A DNA stretch of 64,000 nucleotides from Rhynchopus sp. YZ270_cl-10 (Eukaryota > Euglenozoa > Diplonemea > Diplonemida > Diplonemidae), in the NCBI GenBank assembly GCA_964035575.1, contig OZ037899.1, positions 1 to 64,000 on the forward strand, in the 5' to 3' direction. Each line of letters starts with the position of its first letter. Position 1 is the stretch's first letter. Shown here piece by piece: positions 1 to 10,746 of the stretch. The notes beneath the pieces were generated by a model. The model ran no database searches and was not told where the DNA came from. It saw only the letters and a list, made by a program, of their open reading frames with translations. Made by a program: the position numbers and the translations under genes.

Positions 1-3000
1 TGCGGGTTTGCGGGTTTGCGGGTTTGCGGGTTTGCGGGTTTGCGGGTTTGCGGGTTTGCGGGTTTGCGGGTTTGCGGGTTTGCGGGTTTGCGGGTTTGCG
101 GGTTTGCGGGTTTGCGGGTTTGCGGGTTTGCGGGTTTGCGGGTTTGCGGGTTTGCGGGTTTGCGGGTTTGCGGGTTTGCGGGTTTGCGGGTTTGCGGGTT
201 TGCGGGTTTGCGGGTTTGCGGGTTTGCGGGTTTGCGGGTTTGCGGGTTTGCGGGTTTGCGGGTTTGCGGGTTTGCGGGTTTGCGGGTTTGCGGGTTTGCG
301 GGTTTGCGGGTTTGCGGGTTTGCGGGTTTGCGGGTTTGCGGGTTTGCGGGTTTGCGGGTTTGCGGGTTTGCGGGTTTGCGGGTTTGCGGGTTTGCGGGTT
401 TGCGGGTTTGCGGGTTTGCGGGTTTGCGGGTTTGCGGGTTTGCGGGTTTGCGGGTTTGCGGGTTTGCGGGTTTGCGGGTTTGCGGGTTTGCGGGTTTGCG
501 GGTTTGCGGGTTTGCGGGTTTGCGGGTTTGCGGGTTTGCGGGTTTGCGGGTTTGCGGGTTTGCGGGTTTGCGGGTTTGCGGGTTTGCGGGTTTGCGGGTT
601 TGCGGGTTTGCGGGTTTGCGGGTTTGCGGGTTTGCGGGTTTGCGGGTTTGCGGGTTTGCGGGTTTGCGGGTTTGCGGGTTTGCGGGTTTGCGGGTTTGCG
701 GGTTTGCGGGTTTGCGGGTTTGCGGGTTTGCGGGTTTGCGGGTTTGCGGGTTTGCGGGTTTGCGGGTTTGCGGGTTTGCGGGTTTGCGGGTTTGCGGGTT
801 TGCGGGTTTGCGGGTTTGCGGGTTTGCGGGTTTGCGGGTTTGCGGGTTTGCGGGTTTGCGGGTTTGCGGGTTTGCGGGTTTGCGGGTTTGCGGGTTTGCG
901 GGTTTGCGGGTTTGCGGGTTTGCGGGTTTGCGGGTTTGCGGGTTTGCGGGTTTGCGGGTTTGCGGGTTTGCGGGTTTGCGGGTTTGCGGGTTTGCGGGTT
1001 TGCGGGTTTGCGGGTTTGCGGGTTTGCGGGTTTGCGGGTTTGCGGGTTTGCGGGTTTGCGGGTTTGCGGGTTTGCGGGTTTGCGGGTTTGCGGGTTTGCG
1101 GGTTTGCGGGTTTGCGGGTTTGCGGGTTTGCGGGTTTGCGGGTTTGCGGGTTTGCGGGTTTGCGGGTTTGCGGGTTTGCGGGTTTGCGGGTTTGCGGGTT
1201 TGCGGGTTTGCGGGTTTGCGGGTTTGCGGGTTTGCGGGTTTGCGGGTTTGCGGGTTTGCGGGTTTGCGGGTTTGCGGGTTTGCGGGTTTGCGGGTTTGCG
1301 GGTTTGCGGGTTTGCGGGTTTGCGGGTTTGCGGGTTTGCGGGTTTGCGGGTTTGCGGGTTTGCGGGTTTGCGGGTTTGCGGGTTTGCGGGTTTGCGGGTT
1401 TGCGGGTTTGCGGGTTTGCGGGTTTGCGGGTTTGCGGGTTTGCGGGTTTGCGGGTTTGCGGGTTTGCGGGTTTGCGGGTTTGCGGGTTTGCGGGTTTGCG
1501 GGTTTGCGGGTTTGCGGGTTTGCGGGTTTGCGGGTTTGCGGGTTTGCGGGTTTGCGGGTTTGCGGGTTTGCGGGTTTGCGGGTTTGCGGGTTTGCGGGTT
1601 TGCGGGTTTGCGGGTTTGCGGGTTTGCGGGTTTGCGGGTTTGCGGGTTTGCGGGTTTGCGGGTTTGCGGGTTTGCGGGTTTGCGGGTTTGCGGGTTTGCG
1701 GGTTTGCGGGTTTGCGGGTTTGCGGGTTTGCGGGTTTGCGGGTTTGCGGGTTTGCGGGTTTGCGGGTTTGCGGGTTTGCGGGTTTGCGGGTTTGCGGGTT
1801 TGCGGGTTTGCGGGTTTGCGGGTTTGCGGGTTTGCGGGTTTGCGGGTTTGCGGGTTTGCGGGTTTGCGGGTTTGCGGGTTTGCGGGTTTGCGGGTTTGCG
1901 GGTTTGCGGGTTTGCGGGTTTGCGGGTTTGCGGGTTTGCGGGTTTGCGGGTTTGCGGGTTTGCGGGTTTGCGGGTTTGCGGGTTTGCGGGTTTGCGGGTT
2001 TGCGGGTTTGCGGGTTTGCGGGTTTGCGGGTTTGCGGGTTTGCGGGTTTGCGGGTTTGCGGGTTTGCGGGTTTGCGGGTTTGCGGGTTTGCGGGTTTGCG
2101 GGTTTGCGGGTTTGCGGGTTTGCGGGTTTGCGGGTTTGCGGGTTTGCGGGTTTGCGGGTTTGCGGGTTTGCGGGTTTGCGGGTTTGCGGGTTTGCGGGTT
2201 TGCGGGTTTGCGGGTTTGCGGGTTTGCGGGTTTGCGGGTTTGCGGGTTTGCGGGTTTGCGGGTTTGCGGGTTTGCGGGTTTGCGGGTTTGCGGGTTTGCG
2301 GGTTTGCGGGTTTGCGGGTTTGCGGGTTTGCGGGTTTGCGGGTTTGCGGGTTTGCGGGTTTGCGGGTTTGCGGGTTTGCGGGTTTGCGGGTTTGCGGGTT
2401 TGCGGGTTTGCGGGTTTGCGGGTTTGCGGGTTTGCGGGTTTGCGGGTTTGCGGGTTTGCGGGTTTGCGGGTTTGCGGGTTTGCGGGTTTGCGGGTTTGCG
2501 GGTTTGCGGGTTTGCGGGTTTGCGGGTTTGCGGGTTTGCGGGTTTGCGGGTTTGCGGGTTTGCGGGTTTGCGGGTTTGCGGGTTTGCGGGTTTGCGGGTT
2601 TGCGGGTTTGCGGGTTTGCGGGTTTGCGGGTTTGCGGGTTTGCGGGTTTGCGGGTTTGCGGGTTTGCGGGTTTGCGGGTTTGCGGGTTTGCGGGTTTGCG
2701 GGTTTGCGGGTTTGCGGGTTTGCGGGTTTGCGGGTTTGCGGGTTTGCGGGTTTGCGGGTTTGCGGGTTTGCGGGTTTGCGGGTTTGCGGGTTTGCGGGTT
2801 TGCGGGTTTGCGGGTTTGCGGGTTTGCGGGTTTGCGGGTTTGCGGGTTTGCGGGTTTGCGGGTTTGCGGGTTTGCGGGTTTGCGGGTTTGCGGGTTTGCG
2901 GGTTTGCGGGTTTGCGGGTTTGCGGGTTTGCGGGTTTGCGGGTTTGCGGGTTTGCGGGTTTGCGGGTTTGCGGGTTTGCGGGTTTGCGGGTTTGCGGGTT

Positions 3001-4482
3001 TGCGGGTTTGCGGGTTTGCGGGTTTGCGGGTTTGCGGGTTTGCGGGTTTGCGGGTTTGCGGGTTTGCGGGTTTGCGGGTTTGCGGGTTTGCGGGTTTGCG
3101 GGTTTGCGGGTTTGCGGGTTTGCGGGTTTGCGGGTTTGCGGGTTTGCGGGTTTGCGGGTTTGCGGGTTTGCGGGTTTGCGGGTTTGCGGGTTTGCGGGTT
3201 TGCGGGTTTGCGGGTTTGCGGGTTTGCGGGTTTGCGGGTTTGCGGGTTTGCGGGTTTGCGGGTTTGCGGGTTTGCGGGTTTGCGGGTTTGCGGGTTTGCG
3301 GGTTTGCGGGTTTGCGGGTTTGCGGGTTTGCGGGTTTGCGGGTTTGCGGGTTTGCGGGTTTGCGGGTTTGCGGGTTTGCGGGTTTGCGGGTTTGCGGGTT
3401 TGCGGGTTTGCGGGTTTGCGGGTTTGCGGGTTTGCGGGTTTGCGGGTTTGCGGGTTTGCGGGTTTGCGGGTTTGCGGGTTTGCGGGTTTGCGGGTTTGCG
3501 GGTTTGCGGGTTTGCGGGTTTGCGGGTTTGCGGGTTTGCGGGTTTGCGGGTTTGCGGGTTTGCGGGTTTGCGGGTTTGCGGGTTTGCGGGTTTGCGGGTT
3601 TGCGGGTTTGCGGGTTTGCGGGTTTGCGGGTTTGCGGGTTTGCGGGTTTGCGGGTTTGCGGGTTTGCGGGTTTGCGGGTTTGCGGGTTTGCGGGTTTGCG
3701 GGTTTGCGGGTTTGCGGGTTTGCGGGTTTGCGGGTTTGCGGGTTTGCGGGTTTGCGGGTTTGCGGGTTTGCGGGTTTGCGGGTTTACGGGTTTACGGGTT
3801 TGCGGGTTTACGGGTTTGCGGGTTTGCGGGTTTGCGGGTTTACGGGTTTGCGGGTTTGCGGGTTTACGGGTTTGCGGGTTTGCGGGTTTGCGGGTTTGCG
3901 GGTTTGCGGGTTTGCGGGTTTGCGGGTTTGCGGGTTTGCGGGTTTGCGGGTTTGCGGGTTTGCGGGTTTGCGGGTTTGCGGGTTTGCGGGTTTGCGGGTT
4001 TGCGGGTTTGCGGGTTTGCGGGTTTGCGGGTTTGCGGGTTTGCGGGTTTGCGGGTTTGCGGGTTTGCGGGTTTGCGGGTTTGCGGGTTTGCGGGTTTGCG
4101 GGTTTGCGGGTTTGCGGGTTTGCGGGTTTGCGGGTTTGCGGGTTTTGCGGGTTTACGGGTTTGCGGGTTTGCGGGTTTGCGGGTTTGCGGGTTTGCGGGT
4201 TTGCGGGTTTGCGGGTTTGCGGGTTTGCGGGTTTTGCGGGTTTGCGGGTTTGCGGGTTTGCGGGTTTGCGGGTTTGCGGGTTTGCGGGTTTGCGGGTTTG
4301 CGGGTTTGCGGGTTTGCGGGTTTGCGGGTTTACGGGTTTGCGGGTTTGCGGGTTTGCGGGTTTGCGGGTTTGCGGGTTTGCGGGTTTGCGGGTTTGCGGG
4401 TTTGCGGGTTTGCGGGTTTGCGGGTTTGCGGGTTTGCGGGTTTGCGGGTTTGCGGGTTTGCGGGTTTGCGGGTTTGCGGGTT
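1..4482. repeat. TTTGCGGG 8-bp tandem array
   Basis: About 560 copies of an 8-bp unit. The first ~3.78 kb show no variant. From ~3780 to 4482 there are several TTTACGGG units and two 9-bp TTTTGCGGG units. The G-rich strand is the + strand and points into the window, which is the wrong orientation for a left chromosome end. The array joins unit A inside a sequence that is intact at 27881 and 53519. All + frames are open (8-residue RVCGFAGL repeat) only because the unit lacks stop codons; they are not genes. Confidence 0.97.
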
Positions 4483-4636
4483 TGGCTTCTGAAGGGGAAC
4501 AAGTGTCACAAATATGGTTTTGCAGGCGATTTAAAAATGGGGTGCAGTAAGCACTTGTGCATTAGGTCAGGTGTGAATTGGGTGTGTTTTTGGGTTTGCT
4601 TCTTGTGCACAAAGACAATCGTGCTAACGTAAAAAA

Positions 4637-4746
4637 GGCCAGTCTCTTTCGAGGTGGCCATGTTTGACAAAGTTGTGTGTGAAGAATAATCTTCATGCTT
4701 CCATACCAATGAAGTACAGAAACTGTAGCTTTAGAAATCGTTGGTT
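4637..4746 (-). ncRNA. Spliced-leader RNA gene SL1 (unit A)
   Basis: Donor of the 5' exon added to mRNAs by trans-splicing. Exon is 4707-4746 (40 nt, beginning AACCAACGATTT and ending CTGTACTTCATTG), followed directly by a GTATGG splice donor at 4706-4701. The intron-like part has a possible Sm site (AACTTTGTC) and ends in a hairpin with arms GGCCA/TGGCC-type around a TTTCGA loop, then T6. A CTGGGAAGCATG promoter element lies 39 nt upstream (4785-4796). The 3' hairpin is weaker here than in the other copies because one arm has changed. Family knowledge: the exon 3' half and GTATG donor are shared by kinetoplastid and diplonemid SL RNAs. Confidence 0.93.
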
Positions 4747-5300
4747 GCCTTTTTTCTCTACAACGTTCTGAGTACAGACGTGTCCTGGGAAGCATGCCAG
4801 TAGTGTAAAAAATATGATGGTTTTTTTGTACCTAACATCTTGTACACTGAGAAGGTTCTGCACAAGTGGAAGCCTATATAAGGATATTCATAAGAGTCAA
4901 AAGGGGCTTCTGAAGGGGTATATGGGTAGTATGAGCTCATATGAATCCATTAAAAGCGTCTATGGCATGATCTAAGCATCACATAATTTCTGAAATCAAT
5001 ACCAACCACAATTTACGGCTATTTTTCCAGCAATAGCCGTATCATGGCTTATAACCATACCTAAGGATGTCCAATATGCTGGAAAAGTTAATAATCTTGG
5101 GTATATAGGGTTTTTGGGCACATTTGAGTCAATTGCGGGGTCTTACGATTTAATCTGAGCATCACACATATCCTAATCACCTATATAATCGAAAAACACA
5201 TACAAAATGACCTACATAGCCGTAAAATGACCCAAATGTGCATATTCGGGTTGAAATTTCATTTTTTCGGAAAGTTTTTTTTTCTCAACAATTACATGGG
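4747..5300. other. SL1 upstream region and one satellite monomer
   Basis: Contains the SL1 promoter and one ~165-bp satellite monomer (about 5030-5200, read on +; box GTCAATTGCGGGGTC). No gene is seen. Copies follow SL1 in B (28145-28698) and C (53786-54339). Confidence 0.7.
4785..4796 (-). promoter_or_regulatory. Proximal element of SL1
   Basis: CTGGGAAGCATG, 39 nt upstream of the SL1 exon. Same motif and spacing as upstream of the other SL, U2, U4 and U5 genes. Copies at 28183-28194 (B) and 53824-53835 (C). Confidence 0.85.
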
Positions 5301-6090
5301 TGAGTTCCGAGTACATTATGGGGTCGTAAGTTTTTATTCAAGCATCACACATTATGTAGAATAATTTATGCCATACAATGTTACCAAAAAAAGTCGATTT
5401 TTGGTCACTTTTTCAAAAATATGAAAATTCGATTTTTGGGTACTAGATAGGTCTTTCCGGTGCAAAAACGACCGTTAAATGGATTCTCCGGGGTCCTAAG
5501 GCCCCAAAAATCACTTTTGGACACACGGGCAATATCCCAGTATACCCTAGGAAATTGGTGGGAACCCAAAAATTGGCCTCAAAATCCGACCAAAACCAAG
5601 GTTTCTGTAGAGGTACATGTGAACCTCATGTGTGTTCTGGAGACCCATTTTGTTTTTAAAAGTGAATCTAAATAGCCAAAAATTTAAAACTCTTGTAGCG
5701 CATTCGGAATAGAGGGGGTATTCGCGAAAACCTGTGCGAAACATTTATCAATTCAGGTCTGACCCACATGGTCATGACCCCATATTTTGGGTGCGGAAAA
5801 CACCCTATCTGTTGACCTACCGGCTTGTATGCCTGTATACCTGGTTGGGTCAACTTTTTGAAAATTTCCTGGGCCATATACCCTATTTGGGCCCCCTGAA
5901 TCCATTGCGACATCGTTTTTTCACATCCGAGTGAAAACTAATATATAGGATAACCCATGGGTATGGGTACCTCGCTCAATACCCCTAAAATCAGTGCTTT
6001 TGAAAATGACCTTATGGAAAAATGTATCCAAAATATTGAAACATGTTCTCCTGGCATCTGCAACACGATATTTTGGGCCCCCTGGGCCCC

Positions 6091-6109
6091 GGGGGCCCTA
6101 CGGGCCCCC
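6091..6109. repeat. GC hairpin, TAC loop
   Basis: Perfect 8-bp arms GGGGGCCC/GGGCCCCC around a TAC loop. Copies at 29489-29507 and 55130-55148. Confidence 0.85.
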
Positions 6110-6868
6110 ATATTCGCGAAAAGTTGGGCATCCCAGCTAGTGGGTCGGTACTGGGTATACAAACATCCCCCCAAAAAGTGAGATTTTGACCCCCCAAAAA
6201 TGGCCATTTTTTTACTCCCCGGGACCTTCTCAGGTGTGTATTCGGACCCTCTCGTGGTCTTAAACCGGATTTTTGGGGCCCCCACACCCTGGAATACCCC
6301 CCATAGTGTCGTTTTTTCACCCGCAGGGCCGATTTTTTAGAAAAAATTTGGTTTTTAAGGAACAACATTTACCCTGCGACACCTTGAAAAACAGGTGGTT
6401 TTTGCCTTTTTCAGTTGTGTGTGTGCAGTGCCGAATTCCCCAGGCTTGGTGAATGTTGTGCCTCCAATACCCCTATGTGGGTTGGAAAAATCAAATAAAG
6501 ATAAAATTTTGAGGCAGCCTGGGGGTGTGCTATGGTAAACAATTTGTGTGTGTAAAAATACCCCTAAAAAACACCCTAAAAATGGCTGTTTTTCGCCTAT
6601 TTTTGGGGGTCGCCTGAGCTATTTTTTTTATTGTTTTGGCTTTTCCTGGGACCTGAAAATAGGGTCCTGGGCCCAATATGTCCCAATGAGGCCATTGGAA
6701 TATCGATTTTTTCCAGATATGGGCCTCCTAGACCGAAATTTTTGATTTTGGTGTTGCAAAAATTTTCGAAAATCCTGAAAAGTGCCCAAAAACACGTAAA
6801 AACACGTGTATAGGCACACCCTATCGGCCCCCAGCATTGCCCAGGATTGTTGCAAATTTTCCCTGCAT

Positions 6869-6887
6869 GGGGGCCCTCCGGGCCCCC
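6869..6887. repeat. GC hairpin, TCC loop
   Basis: Perfect 8-bp arms GGGGGCCC/GGGCCCCC around a TCC loop. Copies at 30267-30285 and 55908-55926. Confidence 0.85.
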
Positions 6888-7260
6888 TGGACCCATTGCG
6901 ACCCGATTGGTTCACATTCCTGGAAAATTTGGTCCCTAAGACACATACGTGGTTAACATACCCCTGAAAAACACCCTATTTTTGACCCTAAAAAACACCC
7001 TATTTTTGACCCTGAAAACATGATTTTAGCAAATAGGGCAACTAGTTTGGTGATCCAGCGACCGACTCATGGGCCCAGTATGTCCAACAGGGCCATATGT
7101 TTGGTAAATTTTACCGGGGGCAAGGGGATGTACAAAAAAAAAGTGGATTTTTTACCTTAAAAAAATGGCCAAAAATAGGCCAAAAATGGCCATTTTTCGG
7201 CCATGTGACCCCCACAGCAACCCTATATAGACCCCAAAAAACCTAATATTTTTTTCCCAG

Positions 7261-7301
7261 CGATGTGTCCTGGGGGCCCTTCGGGCCCCCAGGACACATC
7301 G
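7261..7301. repeat. 19-bp-arm perfect hairpin, TTC loop
   Basis: Arms of 19 bp (ending TCCTGGGGGCCC) perfectly complementary across a 3-nt TTC loop. Copies at 30659-30699 and 56300-56340. Confidence 0.9.
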
Positions 7302-7315
7302 CAACCCCGTTTTTT

Positions 7316-7346
7316 CAAAAAGTTGGCCCTACGGGCCAACTTTTTG
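7316..7346. repeat. 14-bp-arm perfect hairpin, TAC loop
   Basis: CAAAAAGTTGGCCC, TAC, GGGCCAACTTTTTG. It starts 15 bp after the previous hairpin. Copies at 30714-30744 and 56355-56385. Confidence 0.9.
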
Positions 7347-8410
7347 AGGTGGCCTGTAGGGTGACCCCTTCAAAAAGCTGGAACCCGGATTTTGGGGTCA
7401 GGGGTCCCTTTATGCACTTTTATGTATAAAAAAATGTCTGGGGCGAGAAAATGCAAATTTTTGCCTGCAAACACACTGCATACTACGACAGGACCATATT
7501 CCATCTTATCAGGAAAAATTTCGGAGGTGTTAGTCATAAAAACAATTTAAAATTTTTTGAAAAAACATGAGATCTGGATAAAAGTTTTGACTGTACCTGT
7601 GGAAGGTGGGATTTTGCCTGTGTTTTGACTTTTTTTTTCAGTAAATAAACTTCTACTCATCTCCGGAGGCCGTCCGAGGTCGCAATTAACTCATTTTGAC
7701 ACTTTAGGGCCATATACCGCCCGTTTTTTCAAAAAGTTGAAAATTTTGGCCCCCAGGATTGGGTACAGCGTGTACTGAACCCTGATTTTCGAAAAATCTC
7801 AACTTTTGAAATTCGTCACTTATGGCAGCATGTATCTGACACCCAATTTTGACTTTTCCCGTGAATCCATTCTGGTGCATATACACTATCTGGCACCCCT
7901 GAGTCCATTGCGGGGTCGTTTTTTCAAAAAGTCGACCGGACTAATACCTAATATGACCCTGGGTATAGCGTACCGTCTCAGAAACACCCCAAAATCAGTG
8001 TTTTTGAAGGGTTCTCACAGCTAAAATCGATGAAAAAATGTCAAAATCACTTTCCCGTGACCCAATAGCGTGAAATATGGCCCATGTGGGCCCCCAGGAC
8101 CTATAACACCCCCAATCGGTCGATTCCATGCATATTTCACACCCCCAGATATATGTGCCCATGGGGTGCCAGACCCCAAAATCATGATTTTTTCATGATT
8201 TTTGGCCCGATGCACTGACCTGCAGGGCCATACCGTCTACCGGGGCAACCATATTTTTGAAAAATCGGCCTTGCATCGGGCCCAGTATGTCCCACAGGGT
8301 ATGTTGCCCCAGATTCAGGTCCCCGCACAAGCCAAACCAATATTTTAAAATCGATTTTTTTGAAAAAAATATTTTTGAAAAAAAATCGTGATTTTTGGGA
8401 TTTTGGTGAT

Positions 8411-9990
8411 TTTTACAGTTTTGCACACCCTGAAAATCGATTTTTTCGGCTCCGCCGGTGAAATATCGACATAATTTAGGTATGTTATGTGCATAATATA
8501 CCCATTAGAGCCCATTCAAGTCACATTCCGACCATTTTTCGTGAAAAAATGCAACTTTTTGTCACCGTGACCCCCAAAAATGACGATTTTTTGGTCGATT
8601 TTTTCGGCCAAAAATTTCGTACCACAGGGCCATACCATATACTGGGATTATCAACTTTTTGAAAATACGGCCTGGTATTCGGGTGTATATGTCCCATGGG
8701 GCCCATAGTAACCTTACTGGGTCATGCCCAAAGCCAATCTTAATAGTAAAATTCGATTTTCTGTGAAAAATATTTTGACCAAAAAATCGTCATTTTTCCG
8801 ATTTTCGTCATTTTTACAGTTTTGCACACCCTGAAAATCGATTTTTTCGGCTCCGCCGGTGAAATATCGACATAATTTAGGTATGTTATGTGCATAATAT
8901 ACCCATTAGAGCCCATTCAAGTCACATTCCGACCATTTTTCGTGAAAAAATGCAACTTTTTGTCACCGTGACCCCCAAAAATGACGATTTTTTGGTCGAT
9001 TTTTTCGGCCAAAAATTTCGTACCACAGGGCCATACCATATACTGGGATTATCAACTTTTTGAAAATACGGCCTGGTATTCGGGTGTATATGTCCCATGG
9101 GGCCCATAGTAACCTTACTGGGTCATGCCCAAAGCCAATCTTAATAGTAAAATTCGATTTTCTGTGAAAAATATTTTGACCAAAAAATCGTCATTTTTCC
9201 GATTTTCGTCATTTTTACAGTTTTGCACACCCTGAAAATCGATTTTTTCGGCTCCGCCGGTGAAATATCGACATAATTTAGGTATGTTATGTGCATAATA
9301 TACCCATTAGAGCCCATTCAAGTCACATTCCGACCATTTTTCGTGAAAAAATGCAACTTTTTGTCACCGTGACCCCCAAAAATGACGATTTTTTGGTCGA
9401 TTTTTTCGGCCAAAAATTTCGTACCACAGGGCCATACCATATACTGGGATTATCAACTTTTTGAAAATACGGCCTGGTATTCGGGTGTATATGTCCCATG
9501 GGGCCCATAGTAACCTTACTGGGTCATGCCGAAAGCCAATCTTAATAGTAAAATTCGATTTTCTGTGAAAAATATTTTGACCAAAAAATCGTCATTTTTC
9601 CGATTTTCGTCATTTTTACAGTTTTGCACACCCTGAAAATCGATTTTTTCGGCTCCGCCGGTGAAATATCGACATAATTTAGGTATGTTATGTGCATAAT
9701 ATACCCATTAGAGCCCATTCAAGTCACATTCCGACCATTTTTCGTGAAAAAATGCAACTTTTTGTCACCGTGACCCCGAAAAATGACGATTTTTTGGTCG
9801 ATTTTTTCGGCCAAAAATTTCGTACCACAGGGCCATACCATATACTGGGATTATCAACTTTTTGAAAATACGGCCTGGTATTCGGGTGTATATGTCCCAT
9901 GGGGCCCATAGTAACCTTACTGGGTCATGCCCAAAGCCAATCTTAATAGTAAAATTCGATTTTCTGTGAAAAATATTTTCACCAAAAAAT
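8411..9990. repeat. 401-bp tandem repeat, ~3.9 copies (unit A)
   Basis: Copies start at 8411, 8812, 9213 and 9614 and are nearly identical; a diverged copy precedes them (about 8000-8410). A 61-codon frame repeats in each copy with no sign of selection. A CCGAAAG variant marks the third copy here but the second copy in unit B. Confidence 0.95.
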
Positions 9991-10017
9991 CGACTTTTTT
10001 CAAAATATTTCTCAGTT

Positions 10018-10347
10018 AGACAGTGTGTGATGCTCGGATCTGAGCGTACGACCCCGCAATTGACTCAGATGTGCTCAAATACCCCATATACCCAAGAAAA
10101 TTGCATTTTCGAGTGAAAAGAAGGTTCGTACAGAGGTCATATGCCTGTGTACAGGTATATTTGCCTGTAACCCCTATGTTTGAGCACCGGCTAAGTTGTA
10201 GAGAGGGCCTGATACTCGGAATTGACCGTGCGACCCCGCAATTGACTCAGATTGGCCCAAAAACCCTATATACCCAAGATTTCTTCATTTTCGTGCAAAT
10301 TTGAGGTATTTAGATATGGTTGTTTGCATGTTACACCAAAATACAGG
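10018..10347 (-). repeat. ~165-bp satellite, left of LINE
   Basis: Two monomers read on the minus strand, each with a TTGGGTATATAGGG-like box, GCGGGGTCG and GATCTGAGCATCAC-like box. The array is interrupted by the LINE at 10347 and resumes at 16395. Confidence 0.8.
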
Positions 10348-10367
10348 TGTTTTTTTTTTTTTTTTTT

Positions 10368-10746
10368 ACTTGGTATTCACTCTCGTCTCTTCTGCGCTGC
10401 CGAGGCAGTGTGGCCGCTCTTTTTTGTTCTATCCAGAGTAAACCCGGGACCGTGTCCCAGCTGGTGCCGTTTTTCACATCTAGGACGTGCGGGTTGCCGT
10501 TTTACGGAGGTCACCTCCCCGTTTGCCACACAGGGTTTACAGACAGCACACCTCCCCCTCAGGGTGTGGCAGCATCGTTAAGGACACTGGCCTGACGACA
10601 AAAGTGGAAACCTTTTTTAGGTTCCCGTGATCAGCTGACATGCTGGTCGGTGTGTTCTCTTGATGTTTTCTTTTTTTGTTGGTATCCTCTTGTTGATATG
10701 AGTAATGTAAAAGTAAAAGCAAATAAAGCTAAAAGTTGTGTTCTCT
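10368..10746 (-). other. LINE 3' untranslated region
   Basis: About 380 nt between the ORF2 stop and the A tail. No further gene. Copy at 33766-34144. Confidence 0.75.

Larger units (their letters stand above)
5300..8410. repeat. Degenerate-repeat spacer
   Basis: A ~3.1-kb gene-free spacer dominated by CCCAAAAA/TTTTTGG and GGGCCC tracts, with strong hairpins listed separately. A phrase like GGGCCCAGTATGTCCCACAGGG recurs with ~400-bp spacing (near 6670, 7077 and 8280), so the spacer is probably a decayed version of the 401-bp tandem repeat that follows. Short open frames here occur on both strands without homology or coding bias. Confidence 0.7.

Noticed and set aside
1-4482. Left chromosome telomere
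   Set aside because: The G-rich strand points inward, opposite to a left end, and the unit is not the TTAGGG known from kinetoplastids. Kept as an array of unknown nature.
8-4632. Open frames of ~1,500 codons in the first 4.6 kb
   Set aside because: An 8-bp repeat without stop codons leaves all three + frames open and encodes the same 8-residue repeat. There is no start context or non-repeat content.
5460-9909. Many 60-118 codon frames in the spacer, including one repeated in each 401-bp copy
   Set aside because: Overlapping frames on both strands, low-complexity composition, no recognisable domains; they repeat only because the DNA repeats.
8411-9990. CRISPR-like array
   Set aside because: Repeats are 401 bp with no unique spacers, in eukaryotic DNA.
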